A DNA stretch of 43,779 nucleotides from Planctomycetota bacterium (lineage in GTDB: Bacteria; Planctomycetota; MHYJ01; WSZJ01), in contig WSZJ01000004.1 of assembly GCA_009773755.1 (NCBI GenBank), positions 1 to 43,779 on the forward strand. The letters are read 5' to 3'. How positions within the stretch are numbered: the first letter of the stretch is position 1; the number at the start of each line of letters is the position of its first letter. Shown one piece after another: positions 19,493-27,055 of this stretch. The position numbers and the translations under genes were made by a program. Under the pieces are notes generated by a model. It was given only the letters and a program-made list of their open reading frames with translations, ran no database searches and was not told the DNA's origin.

Positions 19493-20881
19493 TCACTCCT
19501 CCGGCGGCCCCCCCGCTTCCTGCCGGGCGTCGCCCAGGGCCCGGAACAGACGGATCGAGCGCAGGTGGCAGCGTTCGGCAAGTTCCGGGCGCCCGGCGCT
19601 GGCGTGAATCTCGCCCAGATCCCGCAGCGTGGCGGCCTCCGAACGGCGGTCGCCGACCTCGCGGAGAAGATCCAGCGACATTTCGTACAGCCGCCGGGCC
19701 GCGTCCGGGCGAAGTGTTTCCCTGTAGACGCCGGCAAGTCTTCCGGAATCGATGCCCTCGGACCGTCGGTCGCCGACTTCGCCATGGATGGCGAGCGCCT
19801 GCTCGAGCGCGCGCTCGGCTTCGTCGGAGCGACCCGCTTCCAGGAGGATCGATCCGAGGATTCCCAGCGCGATGCCCTCATCACGCCGGGCGCCCGCGTC
19901 GCGAAGCAGGTCGATCGCCTGCCGGCACGACCGCGCGGCCTCTTCGAACTCGCCCTGGCGGCGCAGATGCGCGGCCAGCCCTCTCAGCACGATGCCCTCG
20001 CTGCGGCGGCGGCCGAGGTCGCGATGAAGCGCCAGGGCGCGCTCGAACGCGGGGCGGGCCAGGTCATGGCGGCCCGTGGCGTCGTAAATCAGCCCGAGAT
20101 TGCCCAGCGACACCGCTTCCATGTCGCGGGCGCCGATTTCCCGAAAGATGGAATTCGCTTCCCCGTGCAATTGCTCGGCGACCGGAAGACGGCCCGCCTC
20201 CGAATGGTTGTTGGCGAGGTTCATCAGCACGACGGCTTGGTTCCGGCGGTCGCCTGCCGAGCGGAAGAAGGCGAGGGCCCGATCGTTCAATTCGGCGGCA
20301 TCTCCGGGCCGGCCGGTGTCGTCGCAGAACTTCGCCAGGTCGGACAGTACGGCCGCCTCCAGCGACGGCGCTCCTTCCGCCCGGCAAAGCGCCAGGGCAT
20401 CCCGCAGGAGCTTTTCCGCGTCGCCGCGCCGGCCTTTCATCGCGGAAGCGACGCCCGCGAGGCGCAGCGCGTGGGCGCGCCGGATGCCGCTGGAGAGCTC
20501 GGCAAGGTGGAGCCAGCAGCTCCGGGCGGTCTCGTGGCGGAACTGTTTCCGCGCGAATTCGGCCGCGCGCCGGAAGTAGAGCGCCGGCGCTTCGGCCGGA
20601 ACTTCGGGCTCGTCCGGTCCACTCGACGAAAGCCTGGCAGCGAGCGCCGCCCGGGCATGCCCGGCCAGCTCGAGCGCGAGTGGATCTGAAGCGTGGGGCT
20701 GAAGCGGCGGAGGATTCGGGGCACCCAGGGGCGGCGGCACGGGCGGGCGGCCGCCTGCCGCATGCTCCAGCACTGCGAACGCCAGCGCGTGCAACCGCGC
20801 CCGTTCGCCGGGGAGCTGGAGCTGGTAGGCCGCGTCGCGGAGGAGGGCGTGACGGAACAAGTAAGCCGATTCGGCATTCAC
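19493..20881 (-). CDS. TPR array protein 1 (STAND-type C-terminal module, no ATPase)
   Basis: 462 residues. GTG start at 20881 overlaps the stop of array gene 2 by 4 bp (GTGA). Opens with [20 protein letters not shown], the array's conserved N-terminal block. A Pro-rich linker and a helical segment (about 60-180) follow, then seven 40-residue TPR-like repeats with the pattern G-x-L-x-N-L-A...GR...A. It is the last gene of the array and lacks the C-terminal cap seen in its paralogs (R-x-x-C-x-x-AG-x-P); the end is [13 protein letters not shown], so it looks shortened or diverged. No signal peptide, TM helix or catalytic motif. A protein-binding scaffold is the likely role; partner unknown. Confidence 0.8.
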   Translation of the reverse strand: MNAESAYLFRHALLRDAAYQLQLPGERARLHALAFAVLEHAAGGRPPVPPPLGAPNPPPLQPHASDPLALELAGHARAALAARLSSSGPDEPEVPAEAPALYFRRAAEFARKQFRHETARSCWLHLAELSSGIRRAHALRLAGVASAMKGRRGDAEKLLRDALALCRAEGAPSLEAAVLSDLAKFCDDTGRPGDAAELNDRALAFFRSAGDRRNQAVVLMNLANNHSEAGRLPVAEQLHGEANSIFREIGARDMEAVSLGNLGLIYDATGRHDLARPAFERALALHRDLGRRRSEGIVLRGLAAHLRRQGEFEEAARSCRQAIDLLRDAGARRDEGIALGILGSILLEAGRSDEAERALEQALAIHGEVGDRRSEGIDSGRLAGVYRETLRPDAARRLYEMSLDLLREVGDRRSEAATLRDLGEIHASAGRPELAERCHLRSIRLFRALGDARQEAGGPPEE

Positions 20882-22302
20882 CCCCGGATCATAAGCGGCG
20901 CCACGCCGGCACGCGCGCAGGCTGCCAGAAGCGACGCCGATTTCCGCGCCAGCTCCGCTTCCTCGTGAAGCTCACGCAGGAGGGCGACGCCGGAACGCCA
21001 GGATTCTTCGGCCCCGGCGCGGAGACCGGCCTGGATGCGGAGGACGGCCTGGTCGCACAGGTGGATGGCCTCGAAGCGGCGGTGCCGGAGTTCGCGGTGG
21101 ATGGAAATCGCCTCTTCGAAAAGCCGTTCTCCCTCCTCGAAGCGGCCCATATCTCCGCAGACGGACGCCAGGTTGCCGAGCGCGACGCCCTCGGAGCGGG
21201 GATTGTCGACTTCACGGTGGATCAGGAGAGCGGACCGATAGGCCTGCTCGGCCTCTGCGAGCCGGCCGGCGGAGTGGAAAGTGCCGGCGAGATTTCCGAG
21301 GGAGATGCCCTCGGAGCGGCGGTTGCCGACTTCGCGATGGATGGCGAGGGCGTCGCGGTCCGCGCGCTCGGCGAGATCGAGGCGGCCGGTCTCTCTATAG
21401 ACCCCCGAGAGATTGCCGGTCATCAGGCCTTCTGCGCGCCGGTTTCCGGTCTCACGATGAAGGGCGAGGGATTCGGCGAAGAGCCGCTCGCTTTCGTCGA
21501 GTCGCCCCGCTTCGCGCAGCAGGGCGGCAAGGTTGCCGAGGATGGCGCCTTCAGCGCGCCGCTCCCCCAGCTCGCGTCCCAGCTCCAGCGCCCGACGGTA
21601 TGCCGTCTCCGACTCCTGGCTTCGGCCGAGGTGGTGCAGGAGGGCGGCGAAGTTGACGAGGGTGGCGGCCTCGAATCTCCGGTCGAGCGTTTCGCGATGG
21701 AGGGCGAGGGCTTCCTCGAAGAGACGTTCTGCGTCATCGATCCTCCCGAGGCGGTGAAGGAACATGGCGAGCGTGGTGGCGGCCGCGCCCTCGCCCCGGC
21801 GGTCGCCGGCCGCGCGGAAGACCTCCAGCGCCCGCCGCACGGTGGCCGCTGCGTCCCTCGCGCCGCCCGCATACTCCGACACAATGGCCGCCCGTCGCAG
21901 GGCTTCGCCCCGGTCCGGTCCCTCGAGGAGCCCGGCCAGGCGCAACCACGCGACGAGGGAGGCGTCGTGCCGGAAGAGGCGCTCCGAGTGGAGGGCGGAG
22001 CGGCCGACGTAGACGATTTCGGCGGATTCCAGATCGCGTCGGGCCCCGCCCACTGCGGCTTCCCGGGCAAGGCGCGCATGCCCGGCAAGCTCCGAGCTCC
22101 AGGCGTCGGAAGAGTGCGGCGGCGTGGGCGACTGCGCCAAAGGCTCCAGCGAGATGGGCGGCGGCCGCCCGCCCGCCAGCGCTTCGATCGCCGCGAACGC
22201 CTGCGCGTGCAGCCGTGCGCGGTCGCCGGGAAGTTGGAGCTGATACGCCGCATCGCGGAGGAGGGCGTGACGGAACAGAAATGCGACTTCCGCCGACCTC
22301 AC
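20878..22302 (-). CDS. TPR array protein 2
   Basis: 474 residues from the GTG at 22302, chosen because GAGGAGGG (22314-22307) lies just upstream and because the array's homology starts here ([20 protein letters not shown]). A longer frame from the ATG at 22335 adds MNAESACEEGT, whose first six residues equal the start of array protein 1 and look like a recombination remnant. The conserved block is followed by a helical region and seven 40-residue repeats, ending with the cap LLAACARAGVAP. The repeats contain blocks such as REVGNRRSEGISLGNLAG. Upstream lies the 101-aa gene copy A; downstream it overlaps array gene 1. Confidence 0.8.
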   Translation of the reverse strand: MRSAEVAFLFRHALLRDAAYQLQLPGDRARLHAQAFAAIEALAGGRPPPISLEPLAQSPTPPHSSDAWSSELAGHARLAREAAVGGARRDLESAEIVYVGRSALHSERLFRHDASLVAWLRLAGLLEGPDRGEALRRAAIVSEYAGGARDAAATVRRALEVFRAAGDRRGEGAAATTLAMFLHRLGRIDDAERLFEEALALHRETLDRRFEAATLVNFAALLHHLGRSQESETAYRRALELGRELGERRAEGAILGNLAALLREAGRLDESERLFAESLALHRETGNRRAEGLMTGNLSGVYRETGRLDLAERADRDALAIHREVGNRRSEGISLGNLAGTFHSAGRLAEAEQAYRSALLIHREVDNPRSEGVALGNLASVCGDMGRFEEGERLFEEAISIHRELRHRRFEAIHLCDQAVLRIQAGLRAGAEESWRSGVALLRELHEEAELARKSASLLAACARAGVAPLMIRG

Positions 22303-22385
22303 CGTGCCCTCCTCGCAAGCGGACTCCGCATTCAAGAGCGCGCTGACAAGCTGCGCAATGGCGCACCCCTTCCAGCCACCGCCCT

Positions 22386-22691
22386 CTACTTTCTGCGTTC
22401 CCGCTTCCGCTTCGCTCGGGCCTTTGCCTGCTCGACCATCTTGTCGATCAGGGCTTCACCCCCCTTCGAGCGTCTGACTTCGTTGAAGAGATCGCTCATA
22501 TACACCACGGCTTCGAGCGCCGGGCGAAGCATCGCCTCGGGACACTCGGGGTGCTGAATCAGGAACAAGTCGATGGACGGCGCTGCGTCTGCATTGAGCA
22601 GGTCGGTGTAATCGCCCAGCGCCGCGGCGCAGACCTCCTCCTCGGGAGAAGCAGGGCTCGGATCATCAGGGTCGACAGGGTCGGGTCGCAC
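22386..22691 (-). CDS. 101-aa array-associated protein, copy A
   Basis: GTG start at 22691, the point from which it matches copy B (26641-26946); about 22 of 101 residues differ by eye. The N-terminus is acidic and Pro-rich (VRPDPVDPDD), the middle has CAAALGDYTDLLN and PSIDLFLIQHPECPEAMLRP, and the end is a basic helix (IDKMVEQAKARAKRKRERRK). The PS-x-x-x-F...HPE pattern resembles a preamble found before kinase domains in many planctomycete-type proteins (from memory, not searched). It sits between array genes 3 and 2, as copy B sits between 5 and 4. Differences between the copies are mostly conservative or at third positions, which supports real coding. A small adaptor is plausible; function unknown. 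Confidence 0.65.
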   Translation of the reverse strand: MRPDPVDPDDPSPASPEEEVCAAALGDYTDLLNADAAPSIDLFLIQHPECPEAMLRPALEAVVYMSDLFNEVRRSKGGEALIDKMVEQAKARAKRKRERRK

Positions 22692-22737
22692 GACCCCATC
22701 ATGCGAAAGCTGGCGGGAGAAGTGAAGAACGCGGATT

Positions 22738-24525
22738 TCATGGGTGGCTCTGCTCCGGGGCCGGCTTAGGCCCGACCACAGGAATGCCGGCCCTCGCGCA
22801 GGCTTCGCGCACGCGCGCGACCAGCGGGTCGGGGATGCCGCTCTCGCCGATCTCTGCAACGATCGCCGCGGAGTCGAGCCAGGCTTCCTTTGCGTCGTCG
22901 GGCCGGCCCTGGGAGAGACGGAGTTGGGCGAGCGAGGCGAGGTGGAAGCTCTCCGATTCGCGATCGGCGGTGGCGCGTGCGAGGGCGAGGGCGGAGGCGA
23001 GGGCAGCGTCCGCCTCGTCGAGCCGGCCGAGGTCGAGGTGGACGAGGGCGAGAAGTCCCAGGGCGATGCCCTCGGATCTGCGATTGGCGGCCTGGCGATC
23101 CACCACCAGCGCTTCCTCCAGGCATTCGAGCGCGCGCGCGGACCGGCCGCGCAGCAATTCCAGCCGGCCGAGACTTCCGAGCGCGACGCCCTCGCCGCGC
23201 CGGTCGCCGGACGCGCGGTGAAGGACCAGGGCCTCGCGCAGGAGCGCTTCGGCCTCGTCCGGGCGGCCCTGCGTCGCGAGGAGGTCAGCGCTTCCGGCGA
23301 GCGCGAAAGCTTCGAAGCGGCGATTGCCGACGGCGCGGTGAAGTTCGAGGGAGCGCGCGTACTCGCGCCGGGCGTCGTCGATCCGGCCCGTGTCCTTGAA
23401 GAGGTTTGCGAGATTGCCGCGGGCGATTCCCTCCGAACGCCGGTCGCCCACGTCTTCGTTCATCGCGATCGCCTGCGCGAGCGTCTCCTCGGCGAGGGTC
23501 TTTCGCGCCGTTTCGGCGTACAGCAGCGCCAGATTCCCGAGGAGAGCGCCTTCGCCGTGGCGGTCGCCGACTTCGCGGTTGATCACCTGTGCCTGGAGGT
23601 AGAATCGCTCGGCCTCTTCGGCTCGCCCCGTCTCGCGCAGAAGGCCCGCCATACTCGCCAGCGCCCGGCCCTCGGATCGACGACTGCCGGTCTCCCGATC
23701 GAGCGCGAGGGCGCGCTCGAACGCACGGCGCGCCTCGTCCGGCCGCCCCGTATCGCGATAGAGGAGCCCGAGGTTCCCGAGCACGCGCCCTTCGGCGTTG
23801 CGATCGCGCAGGGCCGCGTGGAGGGACAGGGCCTCGAGGTAGAGGCTCTCGGCTTCCGCGACCCGCGAGCCGTTTGTGCAGAGATTCGCGAGGTTGCCCA
23901 GCGAAACCGCTTCCGAGCGCCGGTCGCCCTCCGCGCGCTGGATCGCCAGCGCTTCCCGGAGAGTGTCTTCGGCAGGCGCCGGGCGGCCGATCTCCAGCAA
24001 CACGGTGGCGAAGCCGAGGAGGGCCCTTCCTTCCAGCCGCCGCGACCCGAGACGGCGCGCCTCGTCGAGCGCCCGCATGAAAAGCGGCTCGGCGTCCCGG
24101 TGGCGGCTGCATCGATAGGCGGAATTTCCGGCCATGAGAAGCGCCTCGCCGCGGTCCCCCGCCCCTGCCAGCTCCGCGAATTCCAGCCAGCACATCCGCG
24201 CGGAATCGAACCGCCACTGCCGGTCCGCCTGCTCGGCGGCGCGGCGCAGGTACAACCGCCGCGCGGCTTCGAGCCCGCGACTCTGCGACAGGCGGGCGTG
24301 CTCGGCCAGCGCTTCGGCGAACGCGTCGATCGGCAACCCGGTCCACTGCGTCGGTTGTTCCGCGCCGAGGGGCGGAGGCTCTCCGGGACGTCCGCCGCTC
24401 AACGACTCGATGACGTCCACAACCAGCGCGTGCAGTCGCGCGCGGTCACCGGGAAGCTGGAGTTGATAGGCCGCGTCGCGGAGCAACGCGTGCCGAACGA
24501 GATACGCCGTTTCAGCGGAGCTCAT
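22738..24525 (-). CDS. TPR array protein 3 (longest member)
   Basis: 595 residues from the ATG at 24525 ([20 protein letters not shown]), the homologous start; the frame extends upstream to 24681 through the damaged hicA region, which is not part of the gene. It has ten 40-residue repeats, the most in the array, and the usual cap (REACARAGIPVV) with a short extra tail PKPAPEQSHP. Typical repeat text is [19 protein letters not shown]. The 5' end immediately follows the hicA scar, so its promoter or leader may have been replaced by recombination. The 101-aa gene copy A starts 46 bp downstream. Confidence 0.8.
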   Translation of the reverse strand: MSSAETAYLVRHALLRDAAYQLQLPGDRARLHALVVDVIESLSGGRPGEPPPLGAEQPTQWTGLPIDAFAEALAEHARLSQSRGLEAARRLYLRRAAEQADRQWRFDSARMCWLEFAELAGAGDRGEALLMAGNSAYRCSRHRDAEPLFMRALDEARRLGSRRLEGRALLGFATVLLEIGRPAPAEDTLREALAIQRAEGDRRSEAVSLGNLANLCTNGSRVAEAESLYLEALSLHAALRDRNAEGRVLGNLGLLYRDTGRPDEARRAFERALALDRETGSRRSEGRALASMAGLLRETGRAEEAERFYLQAQVINREVGDRHGEGALLGNLALLYAETARKTLAEETLAQAIAMNEDVGDRRSEGIARGNLANLFKDTGRIDDARREYARSLELHRAVGNRRFEAFALAGSADLLATQGRPDEAEALLREALVLHRASGDRRGEGVALGSLGRLELLRGRSARALECLEEALVVDRQAANRRSEGIALGLLALVHLDLGRLDEADAALASALALARATADRESESFHLASLAQLRLSQGRPDDAKEAWLDSAAIVAEIGESGIPDPLVARVREACARAGIPVVGPKPAPEQSHP

Positions 24526-24742
24526 ATCCGGCTCCGCTCTGAGCGAGCGAAGGCGAAGCGCCGCAGGCGATTCGCCTTGCGAGCCGAAGGGAGCTGATAC
24601 GCCGCATGGCGCAGGAGCGCGTGACGGAAGTGTCCCCGCGGACCATGAACTGGTGTTTTCCGCCCGAAAATGGCCCCTCAAAACCGAGGCTGCGGAGCGC
24701 CTGAATGAGCCGTCGCCTGGAGATGGGCCCCCAAGGAGGCAT
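24512..24742 (-). pseudogene. hicA: hicA toxin gene, cut by TPR-array DNA
   Basis: The ATG at 24742 overlaps the hicB stop by 1 nt (TAATG). The first ~37 codons are clear HicA: PPWGPISRRRLIQALRSLGF, then GGKHQFMVRGD including the catalytic-type His. After about 24630 the DNA instead matches the array's conserved 5' block in another frame, which would read FRHALLRHAAYQL (24591-24629). The hicA frame then runs on through unrelated codons to TGA at 24514-24512. The normal C-terminal strand and helix of HicA (usually about 60-80 aa in total) are missing. This mRNA-cleaving toxin is therefore probably inactive. Confidence 0.7.
24591..24629 (-). repeat. Fragment of the array's conserved 5' block inside hicA
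   Basis: About 39 bp matching the start of TPR-array genes (reads FRHALLRHAAYQL on the minus strand, out of frame with hicA). It is flanked by the hicA 5' part and, further on, by the true start of array gene 3. It is best explained as a recombination junction. Confidence 0.65.
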
Positions 24743-24981
24743 TATCTGCGGGCGACCACCGCGAGCCGGATCCCGTCGAGCGTCGGAACCGTCAGGCCGC
24801 GGGCGATTCGGACCAGGGCCCACTCCTCAATGACCTCGGCGAGCTGATCCCGGCAGTCCTCGAGAGATTCTGCGTGCGCAAGGACCCCTCGCAGCGCCGG
24901 CACCTCCCCCGCGAAGCTCCCGTCTTCGAGCTTTTCGTATTTCGCGCGTCGAAGCGCTCGGTCGATGTAGTCGCGAATCAT
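24742..24981 (-). CDS. hicB: HicB-family antitoxin
   Basis: 79 residues, the normal size for the short HicB_like antitoxin. YEKLEDGSFAGEVPALRGVL and LEDCRDQLAEVIEEWALVRI are the family's partial RNase H-like fold, and TVPTLDGIRL is the usual end. HicB binds and neutralises HicA and represses its own promoter. Here the partner hicA is truncated by array sequence, so HicB is an orphan in practice. No extra DNA-binding domain is present. The gene sits between TPR array genes 4 and 3, 27 bp after the stop of gene 4, so it interrupts the array; either it was there before the array expanded around it or it inserted later. Confidence 0.85.
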   Translation of the reverse strand: MIRDYIDRALRRAKYEKLEDGSFAGEVPALRGVLAHAESLEDCRDQLAEVIEEWALVRIARGLTVPTLDGIRLAVVARR

Positions 24982-25008
24982 GAAGGCATTCTATCAGGCG
25001 CAGCCGGC

Positions 25009-26547
25009 CTATTCGGCGACGAACGGAGGAACCCCGGCGAGCGCGCAAGCCTCCTTCATGGCGGCGAGGCGGGTCTCGCGACCGCTGAGGTCTCCGATCT
25101 CACGGAGGATCGCGTCACCCTGACTCCAGGCGGCGCGAGCGCGGTCGTGCTCCCCAGGCGTCAGCAGGATGACGCCCTGGAGGCAGAGATGCATCCCCTC
25201 AAAGCGGCGGCTCCCTGTCCGGCGATCGAGTTCCAGCGCGGACTCTATCTCGATCGCGGCCTGCCGGTCTCGTCCGGTCTGGTGCAGGACCATGGCCAGG
25301 TCGCCCCGGGCGATGCCCTCGTAGCGGAGATTGCGGACCTCACGGTGAATGACGAGCGCTTCGGCCAGACAGCGCTCCGCTTCCTCAAACCGGCCTCCGA
25401 GCCGCAGGATGTCCGCCTTGAAACCCAGCGCGTTGCCCTCGGAGCGCCGGTTGCCTGTTTCCCGATGAATGGCAAGCGCTTCCTCGATGCCGCGCAGCGC
25501 GGCGGCCGGATCGCCGTTGTGCTGCACCAATCCCGCGTAGTTCCCGACCGCGACGCCCTCGATCCGCCGCTCGCCCAGCTCGCGAAGCCGCGCGATCGAT
25601 CGCCGGTAGTGGGTCCCGGCTTCCTCATAGCGCCCCTGCTCCATGCAGAGCGTGGCGAGATTGCTCTCGCCGATGGCTTCGAAGCGCGCCTGTCCGGCCT
25701 CGCAGGCGATGGACATGGACTGCCGAAGCGTCTGCTCCGCCTCGCCCAGCCGGCCGGCCTCGGCCTGGAGGATCGAAAGGCTCTGCAGGTCGGCGGCCTC
25801 GGACGTTCTGTTGCCGCATTGCCGGTGAAGCGGGATGGAGCGCTGCAGGCATTCGAGCGCCTCTTTCGCGCGACCGGTTTCGCGGAACATCGTGGAGAGG
25901 TGCCCCAGGGCGATGCCTTCGAGCCGGATGTCGCCGTTCTCCCGATGAAGGGCCAGCGCCGTCTCGAAGGCGCGTTCGGCCTCTGAATGCCGGGCGGTCG
26001 CATTGAAAAGGACGGCCAGATTGATCCAGATGGCGCCTGGCTGGCGGCGATTGCCGGCCGCTTCGAAAAGGGCCAGCGCCTCGCGGAGAAGCGCTTCGGC
26101 CTCCCGGGGACGCCCCGTATGTTCGACAAAGATGGAAGCCCGGTTCAGAGCGATGCCTCGGCCCACGCCGTCGAGCAGTGCGGCCAGTGCGCGCCAGAGC
26201 CGCTCGGCAGTTCGCGGCTGGAGGCGGCGCTGCGCGTGCTCGGCCCCGCGGCGCAGGTACAGCCGCTGGCGCCGGGTCCACGTCGACCCGGTCGCCGCTC
26301 CTCCCTCGCCGGCGAGCCGCGCGTGATCGGAAAGCTCTTCCGCGAACCGATCCGTCGTGTGCGAGGGGAACCTGGATGGCTCTTCAGCCCACAGCGCTGG
26401 AGGTTCCGGCGCCGCGCCCCCGCAGAATTCTTCGATCAATTCGAACGCGAGAGCGTGCAGCCGCGCGCGGTCGCCGGGGAGCTGGAGCTGGTAGGCGGCG
26501 TCGCGGAGCAGCGCATGTCGGAATAGATAAGCCTGTTCAGCACTCAC
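25009..26547 (-). CDS. TPR array protein 4
   Basis: 512 residues from the GTG at 26547 ([19 protein letters not shown]), chosen by alignment with its paralogs; the frame is open to 26613 but the extra residues are unlike the family. After the conserved block come FELIEEFCGG, a helical segment with RLYLRRGAEHAQRR, and eight 40-residue repeats, several more diverged than in other members (for example AADLQSLSILQAEAGR). The cap KEACALAGVPPFV closes the protein. It follows the 101-aa copy B and precedes hicB. Confidence 0.8.
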   Translation of the reverse strand: MSAEQAYLFRHALLRDAAYQLQLPGDRARLHALAFELIEEFCGGAAPEPPALWAEEPSRFPSHTTDRFAEELSDHARLAGEGGAATGSTWTRRQRLYLRRGAEHAQRRLQPRTAERLWRALAALLDGVGRGIALNRASIFVEHTGRPREAEALLREALALFEAAGNRRQPGAIWINLAVLFNATARHSEAERAFETALALHRENGDIRLEGIALGHLSTMFRETGRAKEALECLQRSIPLHRQCGNRTSEAADLQSLSILQAEAGRLGEAEQTLRQSMSIACEAGQARFEAIGESNLATLCMEQGRYEEAGTHYRRSIARLRELGERRIEGVAVGNYAGLVQHNGDPAAALRGIEEALAIHRETGNRRSEGNALGFKADILRLGGRFEEAERCLAEALVIHREVRNLRYEGIARGDLAMVLHQTGRDRQAAIEIESALELDRRTGSRRFEGMHLCLQGVILLTPGEHDRARAAWSQGDAILREIGDLSGRETRLAAMKEACALAGVPPFVAE

Positions 26548-26640
26548 CGTTCCATCATAAGGGCCGGGGTCGCCCCGTTTGATTTCCGGCTTGAACGCGA
26601 GCTGGCGGGACACGCAGAGCGCGGGGCGCCGGGCCGCCCG

Positions 26641-26946
26641 CTACTTTCCGCGTTTCCGGAACCGTTTCGCCCTCGCTTTTGCCTGCTCGACCATCTTGTC
26701 GATCAAGGCTTCTCCCCCCTCGGAGCGTCTGACCGCGTTGAAAAGATCGCTCAGCATCACCACCGTTTCGAGGCCCCGGCGAAGCATCGCCTCGGGGCAT
26801 TCGGGGTGCTGAATCACGAACAGGTCGATGGACGGAGCGGCGCCTTCATTGAGCAGATCCGTGAAATCGCCTATCGCCGCGGCGCAGAGTTTCTCTTCAG
26901 GCGTGGAAGGGCGCGAATCTTCAGGGTCGACAGGGTCGGGTCGCAC
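26641..26946 (-). CDS. 101-aa array-associated protein, copy B
   Basis: GTG start at 26946. Same length and layout as copy A (22386-22691): acidic Pro-rich start, CAAAIGDFTDLLN, PSIDLFVIQHPECPEAMLRR, then GGEALIDKMVEQAKARAKRF and a basic end. Sequence identity with copy A is roughly 78% by eye. Its start overlaps the end of a truncated array-gene remnant (26921-27055). The retention of both copies in the same context (array gene before, array gene after) argues for a function tied to the TPR proteins. No catalytic motif is visible. Confidence 0.65.
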   Translation of the reverse strand: MRPDPVDPEDSRPSTPEEKLCAAAIGDFTDLLNEGAAPSIDLFVIQHPECPEAMLRRGLETVVMLSDLFNAVRRSEGGEALIDKMVEQAKARAKRFRKRGK

Positions 26947-27055
26947 GCGCCCATGATAGTGAATCGGCCGCCTGGAGCGAGAACTGCAAACCGGGCGACA
27001 ACTTGTCGCGCAGGAACGCATGTCGAAGTGCGTCAGCGATCTCGGCGGCACTCAC
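26921..27055 (-). pseudogene. Truncated 5' end of a TPR array gene
   Basis: A GTG at 27055 overlaps the stop of array gene 5 (GTGA), the same junction used between intact array genes. The frame reads VSAAEIADALRHAFLRDKLS, a decayed form of the array's [17 protein letters not shown] block, then loses similarity and stops after 44 codons at 26923-26921. It is probably the stump of a tenth array gene whose body was deleted or replaced when the 101-aa copy B came to lie here. Confidence 0.55.

Noticed and set aside
19483..22557. Plus-strand frame of 1024 codons opposite array genes 1 and 2 (also 617 codons at 22744-24597, 570 at 26806-28518, 645 at 32177-34114)
   Set aside because: Very GC-rich repeated coding DNA leaves antisense frames open; the products are low-complexity, lack motifs, span several genes and mirror the repeats on the minus strand.
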